The notes under the pieces were generated by a model. It searched no databases, was not told where the DNA came from, and saw only the letters and a program-made list of their open reading frames with translations. From the NCBI RefSeq assembly GCF_900111495.1, contig NZ_FOIU01000001.1, positions 62,001-126,000 on the forward strand: 64,000 nt of DNA, given 5' to 3'. Below are positions 51,684 to 60,684 of the stretch, piece after piece; the stretch's first letter is position 1, and every line of letters starts with the position of its first letter. Position numbers and translations under genes: made by a program. The stretch comes from Chryseobacterium wanjuense (lineage in GTDB: Bacteria > Bacteroidota > Bacteroidia > Flavobacteriales > Weeksellaceae).

Positions 51684-52274
51684 CTATTTTACGTCGTTTA
51701 CGACTTGTTTTGCTTTCGAAGTAGGAATATAGATACTGAAACCTAAATTGAAAGTAATGTTAGAAGTAAGACCTTCATTACCAAATCCGGTAACTCCAGC
51801 ATATTTTACCAAACCTTCAAGACCGATATTCGGAGTAATGAAGTAAGAGTAACCAGGACCTACACCGAAATCCAGACCCGTTGTAGAAGTACCTCCTTTA
51901 GTAGATTGCCCTCCAATACCTAAGTTTCCTTCAAAAAACCATCTTCCGTGGTTTAATAAATTATCAACACCTTTCTCTCCCGGAGATAGATAGTAACGTC
52001 CTAAACCTCCTACAGCATAGGTAAATTGTGTTCCGGAATCTTTACTTACTTTACTGGTACCTAATGTTACGTATCCTCCGACAGCAACGTTATCTTTTAT
52101 AAAATATGCACCCTTCGGCTGAATTGCGATGTCATATCCTGCGTCTGTGTTCAATCCGAATCTACTGGATATAAGGCTGCTTCCAACCATCCAGTTTCCT
52201 TTTTGAATTTGAGCATTCATAGTCGTAGCCAAACCAGCTACAGCAAGTATGCCGGTTAAAATCAGTTTTTTCAT
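51684..52274 (-). CDS. Outer-membrane beta-barrel protein
   Basis: A 196-residue secreted protein with a signal peptide ending MNAQ (about residue 21). The mature part has alternating beta strands (NWMVGSSLISSRFGL, AVGGYVTLGTSKV, TFNLGFSIYIP) typical of eight-stranded barrels. The start region is shared with a large set of flavobacterial surface proteins. Function unknown. Confidence 0.85.
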   Translation of the reverse strand: MKKLILTGILAVAGLATTMNAQIQKGNWMVGSSLISSRFGLNTDAGYDIAIQPKGAYFIKDNVAVGGYVTLGTSKVSKDSGTQFTYAVGGLGRYYLSPGEKGVDNLLNHGRWFFEGNLGIGGQSTKGGTSTTGLDFGVGPGYSYFITPNIGLEGLVKYAGVTGFGNEGLTSNITFNLGFSIYIPTSKAKQVVNDVK

Positions 52275-52436
52275 AATTTATCTTTTTAATAATTAATGTT
52301 TTATTATTTGTCAAATAAAGAAAAAACAAGAAATGTGCCATACTTGTTCAACACTTGGTGAATTTTTATAATTTTTGTTAATTTAATGAAAATTATTTTC
52401 TTTTAATTCGTAATTATAGTTAAAATTATAATTATA

Positions 52437-52952
52437 TTAAATAAATAACAAAATAATAGAAACTACAATGCCTATAATTGTAAAAATAATTCCGCGCTTA
52501 AAAATTTTTGATTTTGGGTTAAACATCCAAAAACTTGATATGACAAAAAAGAAAAGAGATATGCCAAAAAAGGTATTTAATGGCGAAAGGGTGTCTTTAG
52601 ATTGTGCCTTGTGCAATTTTGTCATCTTGTCCAAAACAAAAGGAAGTTCTTTTTTTGAGTATTTTGCTTCACCGGTTTCCGTATTATAAGTCCCCTGTTT
52701 GAAGGTTAAAATAGAGCCCTCTGTTTTTTCTACTTCCAGGTTTTTTATTTTTAATTCTTTGCCAAGTTCTTTTTCAGAAAGGTTTTTGTCGATTACTTTG
52801 TCATATTTTTTTTCTTTTTTAAGGAAATCTGTATCCCTGTAAACCAGCAGAACACCGCTCAAAGCATAAATAGCCATGATTCCCGCCAGAAAATATCCCA
52901 GATAGCGGTGTGTGATTCTCATGAAACTTCTTGTATCCTTAATCTTATCCAT
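52437..52952 (-). CDS. PepSY-associated transmembrane protein
   Basis: A 171-residue inner-membrane protein. A helix near 13-37 (THRYLGYFLAGIMAIYALSG) is the PepSY-TM signature with its His residue; two more helices lie near 128-170. The middle region (about 55-115) holds a short PepSY-like soluble part. Such proteins assist siderophore or iron uptake, and this one follows the siderophore receptor on the same strand. Confidence 0.75.
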   Translation of the reverse strand: MDKIKDTRSFMRITHRYLGYFLAGIMAIYALSGVLLVYRDTDFLKKEKKYDKVIDKNLSEKELGKELKIKNLEVEKTEGSILTFKQGTYNTETGEAKYSKKELPFVLDKMTKLHKAQSKDTLSPLNTFFGISLFFFVISSFWMFNPKSKIFKRGIIFTIIGIVVSIILLFI

Positions 52953-52975
52953 ATCGTCTTTGTTTTTTAAAGTTT

Positions 52976-53012
52976 AAAAGTGGAAACTGCAAAATTGCAA
53001 TTCCCACTCTTT
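52976..53012. promoter_or_regulatory. Hairpin between the siderophore receptor and the PepSY gene
   Basis: AGTGGAAACTGC and GCAATTCCCACT form an imperfect stem in the 90-base spacer. It could reduce read-through from receptor to PepSY gene. Confidence 0.4.
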
Positions 53013-53042
53013 TTATTTGAAGTAATTGGTATTATTAAATTA

Positions 53043-55241
53043 TTAAAGTTTATACGTCAAAGTAAAATAATAATTTCTTGGTGTAATAGGGTTTACCGAA
53101 TAATTTTCGTGTACATTATAGTTCACTACATCAAACAAATTTCCTACTTTTCCTTGGATCATGAATTTTTTCCATTCGTAGCCTAAACTTAAATCGACTG
53201 TTGTAAAGCCTTCAACATCGATCATTCTTGTAACTTGGGTTTGGTTTTTTGTGTCATTCCAGCCTGCTTTTCTGTCACCTGTGTAGAATGCTGTTGCACC
53301 AACTCTTAATCCTTTAGCAAAGTTTGTAAATGTGTAGAATACAGAAGCATTTGCTGTCACAGCAGGTGTTCTTACCAATCTTTGATCCTCAACATAGCCA
53401 TAAACGTCAGGAGTTTCTGTGTACACAGAATTATTATATGACACTCCTCCTATTAATGATAAATTGGTAAGCGGATTTCCGGTGATATCCAATTCTACAC
53501 CCCGGCTTCTTACTTTACCTGCAAATTCTTTTAAATTGGAATCTGAGTTCTGTGTACCATCAGCTTTGAATCTCGCTGTGTTGTAAGTATTATTGTTAAT
53601 GATTTGATAAGCCGTTAAGTTAATGGCTACTGCATTATTAAATACATTCTTTTTAATACCAATTTCATACTGATCTACGGTAGAAGGTTTTAATGCTTCA
53701 AAATATACTGTAGTTCCTGTGTTTGGAACGAATGAGTTGGTATAAGTCGCAAATACTGAAAGATTATCATTTGGATTATAAACAATGCCAACTTTCGGAG
53801 AAAAAGCGTGATCTTCCGTTTTTGCACTTGTAGCAGCAACAGGGTTATTTGGCAAGAATATTTTATCACTGGACTCTCCGTTCGTTAAATAAGAAAAACG
53901 TACTCCAGCTAATAATTTTAAAGATTTTGTTAGTTCTACAAGATCTTGTGTATAAATTCCCAATCTTCTTGTAGGAATTCTTCTTCTGTACGTTTTATCA
54001 GCGGTTGGCATTGCTCCTTCATTACTCCATGTAGAAGGATCATTTAGAAGTAATGTACCTAAAGTTGTACTGCTTAGTTTGAAAGTATATGAATCAGCCT
54101 GACCATAATCACCGTCGGTTCCTACTAAAAGTTTATGAACTATATTTCCTGTTTTAAATTCTCCATTTAAGTTGATCTGCAGGGAAGTGTAGTTTTGCTC
54201 ATTATAAGTTCTTCCAACAGGTCTTGTCCAAGACGGATTGAAATTATTGTTTTTTGAATTATAAGCCCACTGAATCCTCTCTGTAGAAAAATAATCTTTC
54301 GTATAGTTTTGATAAGAAGCTACAGCGTTTAAAGCCCAGTTGTTATTAAATTTATGATTTAAAATCACATCGGTTGAAGCCTGTTGATTGGTTTGATATT
54401 GCCAATTTGCTCCAAAGAATTGATTTCTTCCAATTTCGGTTGCCAATCTTGAAACTCCGGTAGCATTATCCGTGACACTTCCGATTCCAAAATCCGGTGT
54501 GAAATTATGGTATAAATAATCACCTTCTACTATTAACTGTGTATTTTCACTAAGATTAAAAACAAAAGACGGGTTGAAATAATTCTTTTTAGATTGTACC
54601 AAATCCCTGAAACTTTCAGCATATTCATAAGCTCCGTTTACTCTAAAAGCAATATTTTTTGATAGAGGTCCATAAATATCAATTGTTGGTTTGTAAGAAT
54701 TCCAGCTTCCGGCACTGAAGCCAAATGCACCTCCAAATTCGAATTTTGGTTTTTTTGTGATTAAGTTTACAATTCCACCAGGACCAACGTTTCCATATAA
54801 CATTGCATTCGCTCCTTTTAAAACTTCAACTCTCTCCAAGCCGCTTACTTCAGGAAAAACCCCACTATTTACTTTAGCTCCGTTTTTGAAAATATTATCG
54901 TTCCCAAATGTGAAACCACGTCCACCAAAACTATCCTGAGAACCGCCTCTTGCAGAAGTTAAGTAAATACCATTTACATTTCTAATAACATCACTCAACT
55001 GTTTAGCCTGTTGCTGCTCAATGATTTCGTGCGTTACAATCGACATAGCCTGCGGATTTTCCATTACCGTAAGGTTAGACTTTGTAGAAAGCGGTCTCGC
55101 TTTGTTGGGATTTCCTGTTTTATGTAAGTTCACGTCTTCAATGGTCTGAACTCTGACAGTATCCGCTTCCGTATTTTTCATTTGTGCAGATAAGGATATC
55201 GCTGTGAACAATAATCCTAAGGTAACCAGCTGTTTTTTCAT
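53043..55241 (-). CDS. TonB-dependent siderophore receptor
   Basis: A 732-residue outer-membrane receptor. The signal peptide ends LSAQ (about residue 20). The plug domain includes IIEQQQAKQLSDVIRNVNGI (about 73), RVEVLKGANAMLYGNVGPGGIVN (first part RVEVLKGANAMLYGN, about 137), which is the siderophore-receptor subgroup motif. The 22-strand barrel ends with YYFTLTYKL. It imports ferric siderophores. A Fur box and -7 element lie upstream, and the PepSY gene follows. Confidence 0.95.
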   Translation of the reverse strand: MKKQLVTLGLLFTAISLSAQMKNTEADTVRVQTIEDVNLHKTGNPNKARPLSTKSNLTVMENPQAMSIVTHEIIEQQQAKQLSDVIRNVNGIYLTSARGGSQDSFGGRGFTFGNDNIFKNGAKVNSGVFPEVSGLERVEVLKGANAMLYGNVGPGGIVNLITKKPKFEFGGAFGFSAGSWNSYKPTIDIYGPLSKNIAFRVNGAYEYAESFRDLVQSKKNYFNPSFVFNLSENTQLIVEGDYLYHNFTPDFGIGSVTDNATGVSRLATEIGRNQFFGANWQYQTNQQASTDVILNHKFNNNWALNAVASYQNYTKDYFSTERIQWAYNSKNNNFNPSWTRPVGRTYNEQNYTSLQINLNGEFKTGNIVHKLLVGTDGDYGQADSYTFKLSSTTLGTLLLNDPSTWSNEGAMPTADKTYRRRIPTRRLGIYTQDLVELTKSLKLLAGVRFSYLTNGESSDKIFLPNNPVAATSAKTEDHAFSPKVGIVYNPNDNLSVFATYTNSFVPNTGTTVYFEALKPSTVDQYEIGIKKNVFNNAVAINLTAYQIINNNTYNTARFKADGTQNSDSNLKEFAGKVRSRGVELDITGNPLTNLSLIGGVSYNNSVYTETPDVYGYVEDQRLVRTPAVTANASVFYTFTNFAKGLRVGATAFYTGDRKAGWNDTKNQTQVTRMIDVEGFTTVDLSLGYEWKKFMIQGKVGNLFDVVNYNVHENYSVNPITPRNYYFTLTYKL

Positions 55242-55279
55242 TCGTACTATTATTATTTAGAGAGGTTTTAAATAAGTGG

Positions 55280-55287
55280 CAAAAGTA
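55280..55287 (-). promoter_or_regulatory. -7 promoter element of the siderophore receptor
   Basis: On the minus strand, TACTTTTG matches TAnnTTTG, 39 bases before the start codon. The Fur box lies just upstream of it. Confidence 0.6.
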
Positions 55288-55291
55288 AGGC

Positions 55292-55314
55292 TTATTTAGA
55301 ATTATTCGAAATAA
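55292..55314. promoter_or_regulatory. Fur box of the siderophore receptor
   Basis: A 23-bp palindrome: TTATTT-A-GAAT-T-ATTC-G-AAATAA, symmetric at every position except one pair (A against G). It lies between the expected -33 and -7 positions, so Fur with iron would block transcription. Confidence 0.75.
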
Positions 55315-55389
55315 AAATAATGATTTTTATCACTTTAATTAAGAATTAATAATTCCCGAACACGACAAAACAGATAATATTTTTATAGA

Positions 55390-55397
55390 TATATTTG
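55390..55397 (+). promoter_or_regulatory. -7 promoter element of the Gfo/Idh/MocA gene
   Basis: TATATTTG matches TAnnTTTG, 16 bases before the ATG. It covers an in-frame TTG at 55395, which therefore cannot be the start. Confidence 0.55.
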
Positions 55398-55412
55398 TTA
55401 AAAATAAAAATT

Positions 55413-56468
55413 ATGCAATTGGTAAAAGTAGGTTTGTGTGCATTCGGGATGAGCGGAAAGGTTTTCCATGCCCCGTTTCTAAAGGAACATCCGGGATTTT
55501 TTATGTCTGCAGTAGTGGAAAGAAGCAAGGAAGATTCAAAAGAAAAATACCCTGAGGCAACCATTTATCGATCAGTAGAAGAAATGCTGAAAAATGCAGA
55601 TATTGAGCTGGTTGTAGTGAATACACCCGTTCAGACTCATTTTGAATATACCAAAATGGCGCTCGAAGCCGGAAAAAATGTAGTGGTTGAAAAACCTTTT
55701 ACAGTTAATGTTTCCCAGGCAGAAGAACTGGTAAAACTGGCAGAAGAAAAGGGATTGTTTCTAAGTGTTTATCAAAACAGAAGATTCGACCGTGATTATC
55801 TTCAGGTACAAAAAATCATGAGTGAAGGAAACGTAGGCAATATTAAAGAAGCCGAAATCCGTTTCGACAGATTCCGCACCGAGCCAAGCGGGAAAGCCCA
55901 TAAAGAAAATCCGGAAGCTACTGGTTCTGGCTCGCTTCACGATTTGGGATCACATTTGGTCGATCAGGCGGTGCAATACTTTGGTTTTCCGGAAAGATTG
56001 TTTGCAGATGTTTTTTCTATGAAAGGAAAAGAGTTTGCGAATGACTATTTTGAAATTATTTTATTTTATCAAAATGATTTGAGAGTAAGGTTAAAATCTT
56101 CGGTTTTCACTAAGGAAGCACATTATGCATACGCTATTCATGGGGAAAAAGGAAGCTTTTTGCAAGAACGAACAGATAATCAGGAAAATGAATTGGTCGC
56201 AGGAGCTGTTCCCGAATATGGAAAAGAATGGACGCAGCCTTTAAAAGAACCGGATGGAATTCTGAATTATTTAAATGAAAATAAAGAAACCCAAAGAATT
56301 TTTACATCAAGCGAACCCGGAAATTATATGAATTATTATCAGCAGATCTATGAATTTATTGTTTTCGGATATGCATTGCCATCACCGGCAGAAGAAATCA
56401 TCAAAAACATGAAGATCATTGATGCAGCCTGGGAAAGTTCTAAGGAAGGGAAAATTGTAACTTTGTAA
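55413..56468 (+). CDS. Gfo/Idh/MocA-family oxidoreductase
   Basis: A 351-residue NAD(P)-dependent dehydrogenase. The Rossmann start LVKVGLCAFGMSGKVFHAPFL (first part KVGLCAFGMSGKVFHAPFL) contains a variant GxGxxG. The catalytic motif is NVVVEKPFTVN (about 90-100, with the usual EKP). The region GSGSLHDLGSHLVDQAV (about 169) carries the conserved Asp and His near the active site. It probably oxidises a sugar or inositol-like substrate; which one is unknown. It is divergent from the siderophore receptor and independent of it. Confidence 0.92.
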   Translation: MQLVKVGLCAFGMSGKVFHAPFLKEHPGFFMSAVVERSKEDSKEKYPEATIYRSVEEMLKNADIELVVVNTPVQTHFEYTKMALEAGKNVVVEKPFTVNVSQAEELVKLAEEKGLFLSVYQNRRFDRDYLQVQKIMSEGNVGNIKEAEIRFDRFRTEPSGKAHKENPEATGSGSLHDLGSHLVDQAVQYFGFPERLFADVFSMKGKEFANDYFEIILFYQNDLRVRLKSSVFTKEAHYAYAIHGEKGSFLQERTDNQENELVAGAVPEYGKEWTQPLKEPDGILNYLNENKETQRIFTSSEPGNYMNYYQQIYEFIVFGYALPSPAEEIIKNMKIIDAAWESSKEGKIVTL

Positions 56469-56477
56469 GTATTTGAT

Positions 56478-56585
56478 TCGGAGGGTTTTAGTGTTTGAGA
56501 GTGGGTGTTTTTAGAAAAAAGTATTAAAAATTTAATTCTCAAATACTCTCACCCTCAAACCCTCCAACTCCAAAACTCTCCAACC
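56478..56585. repeat. CT/GA-rich imperfect inverted repeat
   Basis: GGAGGGTTTTAGTGTTTGAG on the left has its inverse, with changes, in CTCAAATACTCTCACCCTCAAACCCTCC on the right (quoted in two parts: CTCAAATACTCTCACCC and TCAAACCCTCC). A tail CTCCAACTCCAAAACTCTCC follows. Confidence 0.55.
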
Positions 56586-56588
56586 CAA

Positions 56589-58490
56589 TTATCCTTCTCC
56601 CAGCATTTCCTGAAGTTCCAGCCATCTCATTTCGTGGTTTTCCAGTTTTTCGGAAATGGCTTCGAGGTCTGCAGAAAGTTTTGAAATCTTTTCATAATCA
56701 GATTCATTGTTGAGAGAATCTAGGATTTCAGCTCTTTTTGTTTCCAGTTCGGGCATTTCTTTTTCGATGGTTTCTAATTCTTTTTGTTCTTTAAAGGAAA
56801 GTTTTTTCTTTTTAAACGAGTTTTGAGAAATATTTGGTGCGGAAACAGGCTCTTTTACTGGCTCAACTTTCTGAACTGCCGATTTTTCCAAAGATTCTTC
56901 GCGGCTTTTTGCTTCACGATATTCTGAGAAATTTCCGACAAAATCTTTAATTTTTCCTTCTCCTTCGAAAGCTAAAATATGATCAACAATTCTGTCCATA
57001 AAATATCTGTCGTGGGAAACGATAATCAGTGAACCTTGAAACTGTTGCAAAAAGTTTTCAAGAACCGTGAGTGTCGGAAGATCCAAGTCATTGGTAGGCT
57101 CATCAAAGATCAGGAAATTCGGATTCTGATATAAAATATACATCAGATGCAATCTCCTTTTTTCACCTCCGGAAAGCTTTGAAATCGGAGAATACTGCGT
57201 CTGGTCGTCAAATAAAAATAATCTTAAAAACTGCGATGCAGAAAGACTTTTTCCGTTGGCCAAAGGATAAAACTCCGCAACTTCTTTAATAAAATCAATG
57301 ACTCTTTCATCTTCTTTATACTGCAATCCTTTTTGAGAAAAATATCCGAAATGAATGGTTTCCCCGGTTTCAATTTCACCATTATCAAATTTTTCAAATC
57401 CCTGGATAATATTTAAAAGCGTCGATTTCCCAACTCCGTTTTTTCCTACGATTCCTACTTTTTCACCTCTTTGAAATTGGTAGCTGAAATCTTTAAGCAA
57501 CACTTTATTTCCAAAACTTTTATCAATATGTTTTAGTTCAAGGATTTTTTTACCCAAACGTTTCATTTCAAAATCCAGTTCCAGGCCTTGTTTTCGGGTG
57601 TCGGTTTTAGCTACTTTTTCCGTTTCGTAGAAAGAATCGATTCTTGATTTTGATTTTGTCGTTCTTGCTTTTGGCTGTCTTCGCATCCACTCTAGCTCCT
57701 TTCTGTAAAGGTTGTTGGCCTTATCGATCGTTGCATTTAAGTTGTCCTCACGAATCATTTTGTTCTCAAGATATGTTGCATAAGAACCGTTGTGAATGTA
57801 AAGGTTTTTGTCTTCCAGCTCCCAGATGATATCGCAGACACTGTCTAGAAAATACCGGTCGTGGGTTACCAGTAATAAGGTGATTTTAGCTTTATTCAAA
57901 TAATTTTCAAGCCATTCTACCATTTCTACATCGAGGTGGTTGGTGGGCTCATCCATGATGAGAAGGGTATGACGGTGTTCCGCTCTGGTTTCCGTTAACA
58001 ATTTTGCCAGTGCCACACGTTTGATCTGTCCTCCGGAAAGGGTTCCCATTTTAGCTTCCAGATCTGTGATTTTAAGCTGGGAAAGAATCTGTTTCATTTC
58101 ATTTTCCAGATCCCAGGCTTTGTGGGCTTCCATTTCGGCTAATGCTTTTTCAATAAAATCATTGTCTGTGGAATGAAGCGATTTATGATAATTTTTCAGA
58201 GCTTTGATCGGTGCAGAATCCAACGTCATCATGAATTCCTCAATGGTAAGATCAGAATTAAAATCAATTTCCTGATCAAACAAAACCACCTGTATATCTT
58301 TATTAATATTCACTGTTCCGCTGTCTGCTACTTCTTTTCCCATCAGGATTTTCAGAATGGTAGATTTTCCGCTTCCGTTTTTGGCTACAATGGCAATTTT
58401 GTCCCCTTCATTGATGTGAAAAGAAATATTTTCAAACAAAACTTTAATGCCATAAGATTTGGTGAGATTTTCAACAGAAACGTAATTCAT
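56589..58490 (-). CDS. ABC-F family ATPase (Uup-like)
   Basis: A 633-residue cytoplasmic protein with two ABC domains in one chain and no membrane part. Walker A motifs are AKNGSGKST (about 36) and GKNGVGKST (about 344); signature motifs LSGGQIKRVALAK and LSGGEKRRLHL; Walker B LLIMDEPTNHLD and LIFDEPTNDLD. The C-terminal coiled coil (about 540-633, KKKKLSFKEQKELETIEKEM in part) is that of Uup, linked to ribosome or DNA-intermediate work. ATG at 58490 is used; the upstream TTG extension would add a non-family segment. Confidence 0.93.
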   Translation of the reverse strand: MNYVSVENLTKSYGIKVLFENISFHINEGDKIAIVAKNGSGKSTILKILMGKEVADSGTVNINKDIQVVLFDQEIDFNSDLTIEEFMMTLDSAPIKALKNYHKSLHSTDNDFIEKALAEMEAHKAWDLENEMKQILSQLKITDLEAKMGTLSGGQIKRVALAKLLTETRAEHRHTLLIMDEPTNHLDVEMVEWLENYLNKAKITLLLVTHDRYFLDSVCDIIWELEDKNLYIHNGSYATYLENKMIREDNLNATIDKANNLYRKELEWMRRQPKARTTKSKSRIDSFYETEKVAKTDTRKQGLELDFEMKRLGKKILELKHIDKSFGNKVLLKDFSYQFQRGEKVGIVGKNGVGKSTLLNIIQGFEKFDNGEIETGETIHFGYFSQKGLQYKEDERVIDFIKEVAEFYPLANGKSLSASQFLRLFLFDDQTQYSPISKLSGGEKRRLHLMYILYQNPNFLIFDEPTNDLDLPTLTVLENFLQQFQGSLIIVSHDRYFMDRIVDHILAFEGEGKIKDFVGNFSEYREAKSREESLEKSAVQKVEPVKEPVSAPNISQNSFKKKKLSFKEQKELETIEKEMPELETKRAEILDSLNNESDYEKISKLSADLEAISEKLENHEMRWLELQEMLGEG

Positions 58491-58766
58491 TGGAATGTAA
58501 TACTTTAATTTAAAACTTAAATCGAGCCGCAAAAATACGAAAATGTATCAACAAAAACTTTTAAATAAAGCGATTCCGAAACAGCAGATTCTGGCGTTTT
58601 TTTTAAATTGAAAATAATAACGATTCTTTGATTGTTTTAAATTATTATTCATTAAATAGTATTTTGTTTGTGATTTTTTAATTGAAATTAATAAAATTTT
58701 GATTTTAATATATTTTGTATTGATTTTTGATGTAGCTTTATGTAACTAATTTTAAAAATTAAAACT

Positions 58767-59282
58767 ATGATGCAAATTAACTTTTGGGCTATTCTTGTAG
58801 CCGCAATCGTCCCTCTCATTATGGGATTTATCTGGTATCATCCAAAAATTTTCGGTACTGTTTGGATGCGTGAAGCCGGATTGTCGGAAGATAAAATGCA
58901 GGGACAGATGATAGGAGTTTTTATTTTCTCACTGATTTTATCGGCGCTCATGGCCTTTTTCCTTCAGATGGTGACGATTCACCAGTTTGGAGCTATGGGA
59001 ATGGTCGGCGGCGACGAGATGAACGCCAAAGATTCTTACACCGCTTTCATGAAAGACTACGGAATGGCTTACCGTTCTTTTGGTCACGGCGCTTTGCATT
59101 CTTTTATGGCAGGGATATTTTTTGTTTTTCCTCTTATTGCCATTAATGCCATGTTTGAAAGAAAATCCTGGAAATACACCATGATCAATACGGCGTATTG
59201 GACGATCACCATTACCATTATGGGAGGAATTATTTGCGGATGGTATGCCGTAGATGGTTTTTATTGGGTGACTCAAAAATAA
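58767..59282 (+). CDS. DUF1761-family membrane protein
   Basis: A 171-residue protein with four hydrophobic helices. FWAILVAAIVPLIMGFIWYHP (first part FWAILVAAIVPLIMGFIWY) and VWMREAGLSEDKM are DUF1761 signatures. Function unknown. It is closed by a terminator whose T run touches the next gene's start codon. Confidence 0.9.
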   Translation: MMQINFWAILVAAIVPLIMGFIWYHPKIFGTVWMREAGLSEDKMQGQMIGVFIFSLILSALMAFFLQMVTIHQFGAMGMVGGDEMNAKDSYTAFMKDYGMAYRSFGHGALHSFMAGIFFVFPLIAINAMFERKSWKYTMINTAYWTITITIMGGIICGWYAVDGFYWVTQK

Positions 59283-59303
59283 TTTTAACGGTTTAAAAGA
59301 TAG

Positions 59304-59327
59304 GGCTACATTTGTGTGGCCTTTTTT
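59304..59327 (+). terminator. Terminator of the DUF1761 gene
   Basis: GGCTACA and TGTGGCC (one G-T pair) form a stem with loop TTTG, followed by six T and directly by ATG at 59328. Confidence 0.75.
59307..59314 (+). promoter_or_regulatory. -7 promoter element inside the terminator
   Basis: TACATTTG is an exact TAnnTTTG match lying in the stem and loop of the terminator. Transcription would start about the ATG at 59328, giving almost no leader. Confidence 0.45.
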
Positions 59328-60458
59328 ATGTCTTATAATTTAAAAATATACTCCACTGTTTCAGATTTACCTGAATATTGGAACACTGTGATTGGGAACC
59401 ATAATATTATGCTTTCCAAAGAATATTTCCATGTTCTTGAAGTGTCCTCTCCTCAAAATATGCGATGTTATTTTGTGGGATTTTTCCTGGATAATGAATT
59501 GATTGGTGGCGCTTTGTTTCAATATCTGGACTTTCAATATCATTCTACTTTTCAGAAAAACCAGGTTTGGTGCAGCATCAGGAATTTCTTTGGACGGCAG
59601 TTCAGCAAAGATGTGATGATTCTCGGAAATAATATGCTGACCGGGCAAAACGGGTTTTATTTCGATTCGTCAAAAATTAATCTAGAACAGGTTGTTCCTC
59701 TTCTGGATAAAGCGGTTTGTAAGATGCAAAAAGAGATCAGAAAAACGTCTTTGATAATTTATAAAGATTATCAGTCGAATTTTGTTACTTATTTTAATGA
59801 TAAGGCGCATCAGGCTTACTTTAAATTTTCAGTGCAGCCGACAATGATTTTAAAATTAAGAAAGCAATGGTTGAATTTTGAAGACTATTTAAATGATTTT
59901 TCAACAAAATACAGAACCAGAGCCAAATCTGCCAAGAAAAAATTACAGGGAATCGAGAAGAGGGAGCTTCATTTGAGAGAAGTGAAAAAGCTTCAGAAAG
60001 AAATGAATTTCCTCTACCAGAATGTCGCGGAAAATGCACCTTTCAATACATTTTTCCTGGCTGAAAATCATTTTGAAATGATGAAGGAAAATTTAAAAGA
60101 TAACTTTAAAATCTTTGGATATTTTTCAGAGCAAAAGTTAATTGGTTTCTATACTTTAATCCTGAATAATGAAGATATTGATACCTATTTTTTAGGTTAC
60201 AATAAAGAACTTCAAAAGGAAAAACAACTTTATCTGAATATGTTGTTGGATATGGTGGATTTTTCAATCCATCATCAGTTTAAAAGAATTATTTTCGGAA
60301 GAACAGCTTTGGAAATAAAATCGACTATCGGCGCAGAACCCGTAGAAATTTTCGGATTAATTAAACATAAAAGTTTTCTTGCCAACCAATTCATGAAAAA
60401 TATTTTTCCTTCACTTTCCCCAAAAACAGAATGGATTCAGCGAAAACCGTTTAAATGA
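59328..60458 (+). CDS. GNAT-like (BioF2-type) acyltransferase-family protein
   Basis: A 376-residue protein with two GNAT-like halves, as in FemX/BioF2 proteins (PF13480-type, also called peptidoglycan bridge formation-like). Visible are FSTKYRTRAKSAKKKLQGIE (about 200, a basic helix), FGYFSEQKLIGFYTLILN (about 266, acetyl-CoA strand region) and DTYFLGYNKELQKEKQLYLNML (about 286). ATG at 59328 follows the terminator; the upstream GTG would overlap it. Substrate unknown; a capsule or lipid-modifying role is possible. Confidence 0.8.
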   Translation: MSYNLKIYSTVSDLPEYWNTVIGNHNIMLSKEYFHVLEVSSPQNMRCYFVGFFLDNELIGGALFQYLDFQYHSTFQKNQVWCSIRNFFGRQFSKDVMILGNNMLTGQNGFYFDSSKINLEQVVPLLDKAVCKMQKEIRKTSLIIYKDYQSNFVTYFNDKAHQAYFKFSVQPTMILKLRKQWLNFEDYLNDFSTKYRTRAKSAKKKLQGIEKRELHLREVKKLQKEMNFLYQNVAENAPFNTFFLAENHFEMMKENLKDNFKIFGYFSEQKLIGFYTLILNNEDIDTYFLGYNKELQKEKQLYLNMLLDMVDFSIHHQFKRIIFGRTALEIKSTIGAEPVEIFGLIKHKSFLANQFMKNIFPSLSPKTEWIQRKPFK

Positions 60459-60463
60459 TTTTA

Positions 60464-60600
60464 AACACAAATGACACAAATATTTTCATGGATAACACAA
60501 ATGAAATTAAAAAAAAGATAATTACAATCATCTGCTTAATCTACAAAATCCGCGAGAGAATTCCAAAACACAAATAACACAAATGTTCTCACAAATAAAC
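60464..60600. repeat. CACAAAT / AATCCGCGAGAGAA dispersed repeat
   Basis: Repeats of AACACAAATnACACAAAT and CTACAAAATCCGCGAGAGAA, shared with 35132-35212. No ORF. Confidence 0.55.
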
Positions 60601-60621
60601 ACAATGTTTTATATCAATAGG

Positions 60622-60639
60622 AACGGGCTTTAGCCCGTT
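60622..60639. repeat. Short hairpin AACGGGCT-TT-AGCCCGTT
   Basis: An 8-bp stem with two-base loop. A related GGCTTTAGCC follows at about 60663. Common flavobacterial type; lies after the lysozyme stop. Confidence 0.5.
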
Positions 60640-60684
60640 TAAAAAAATAAAATAAATCAATCGGCTTTAGCCAAAACATAAAAA

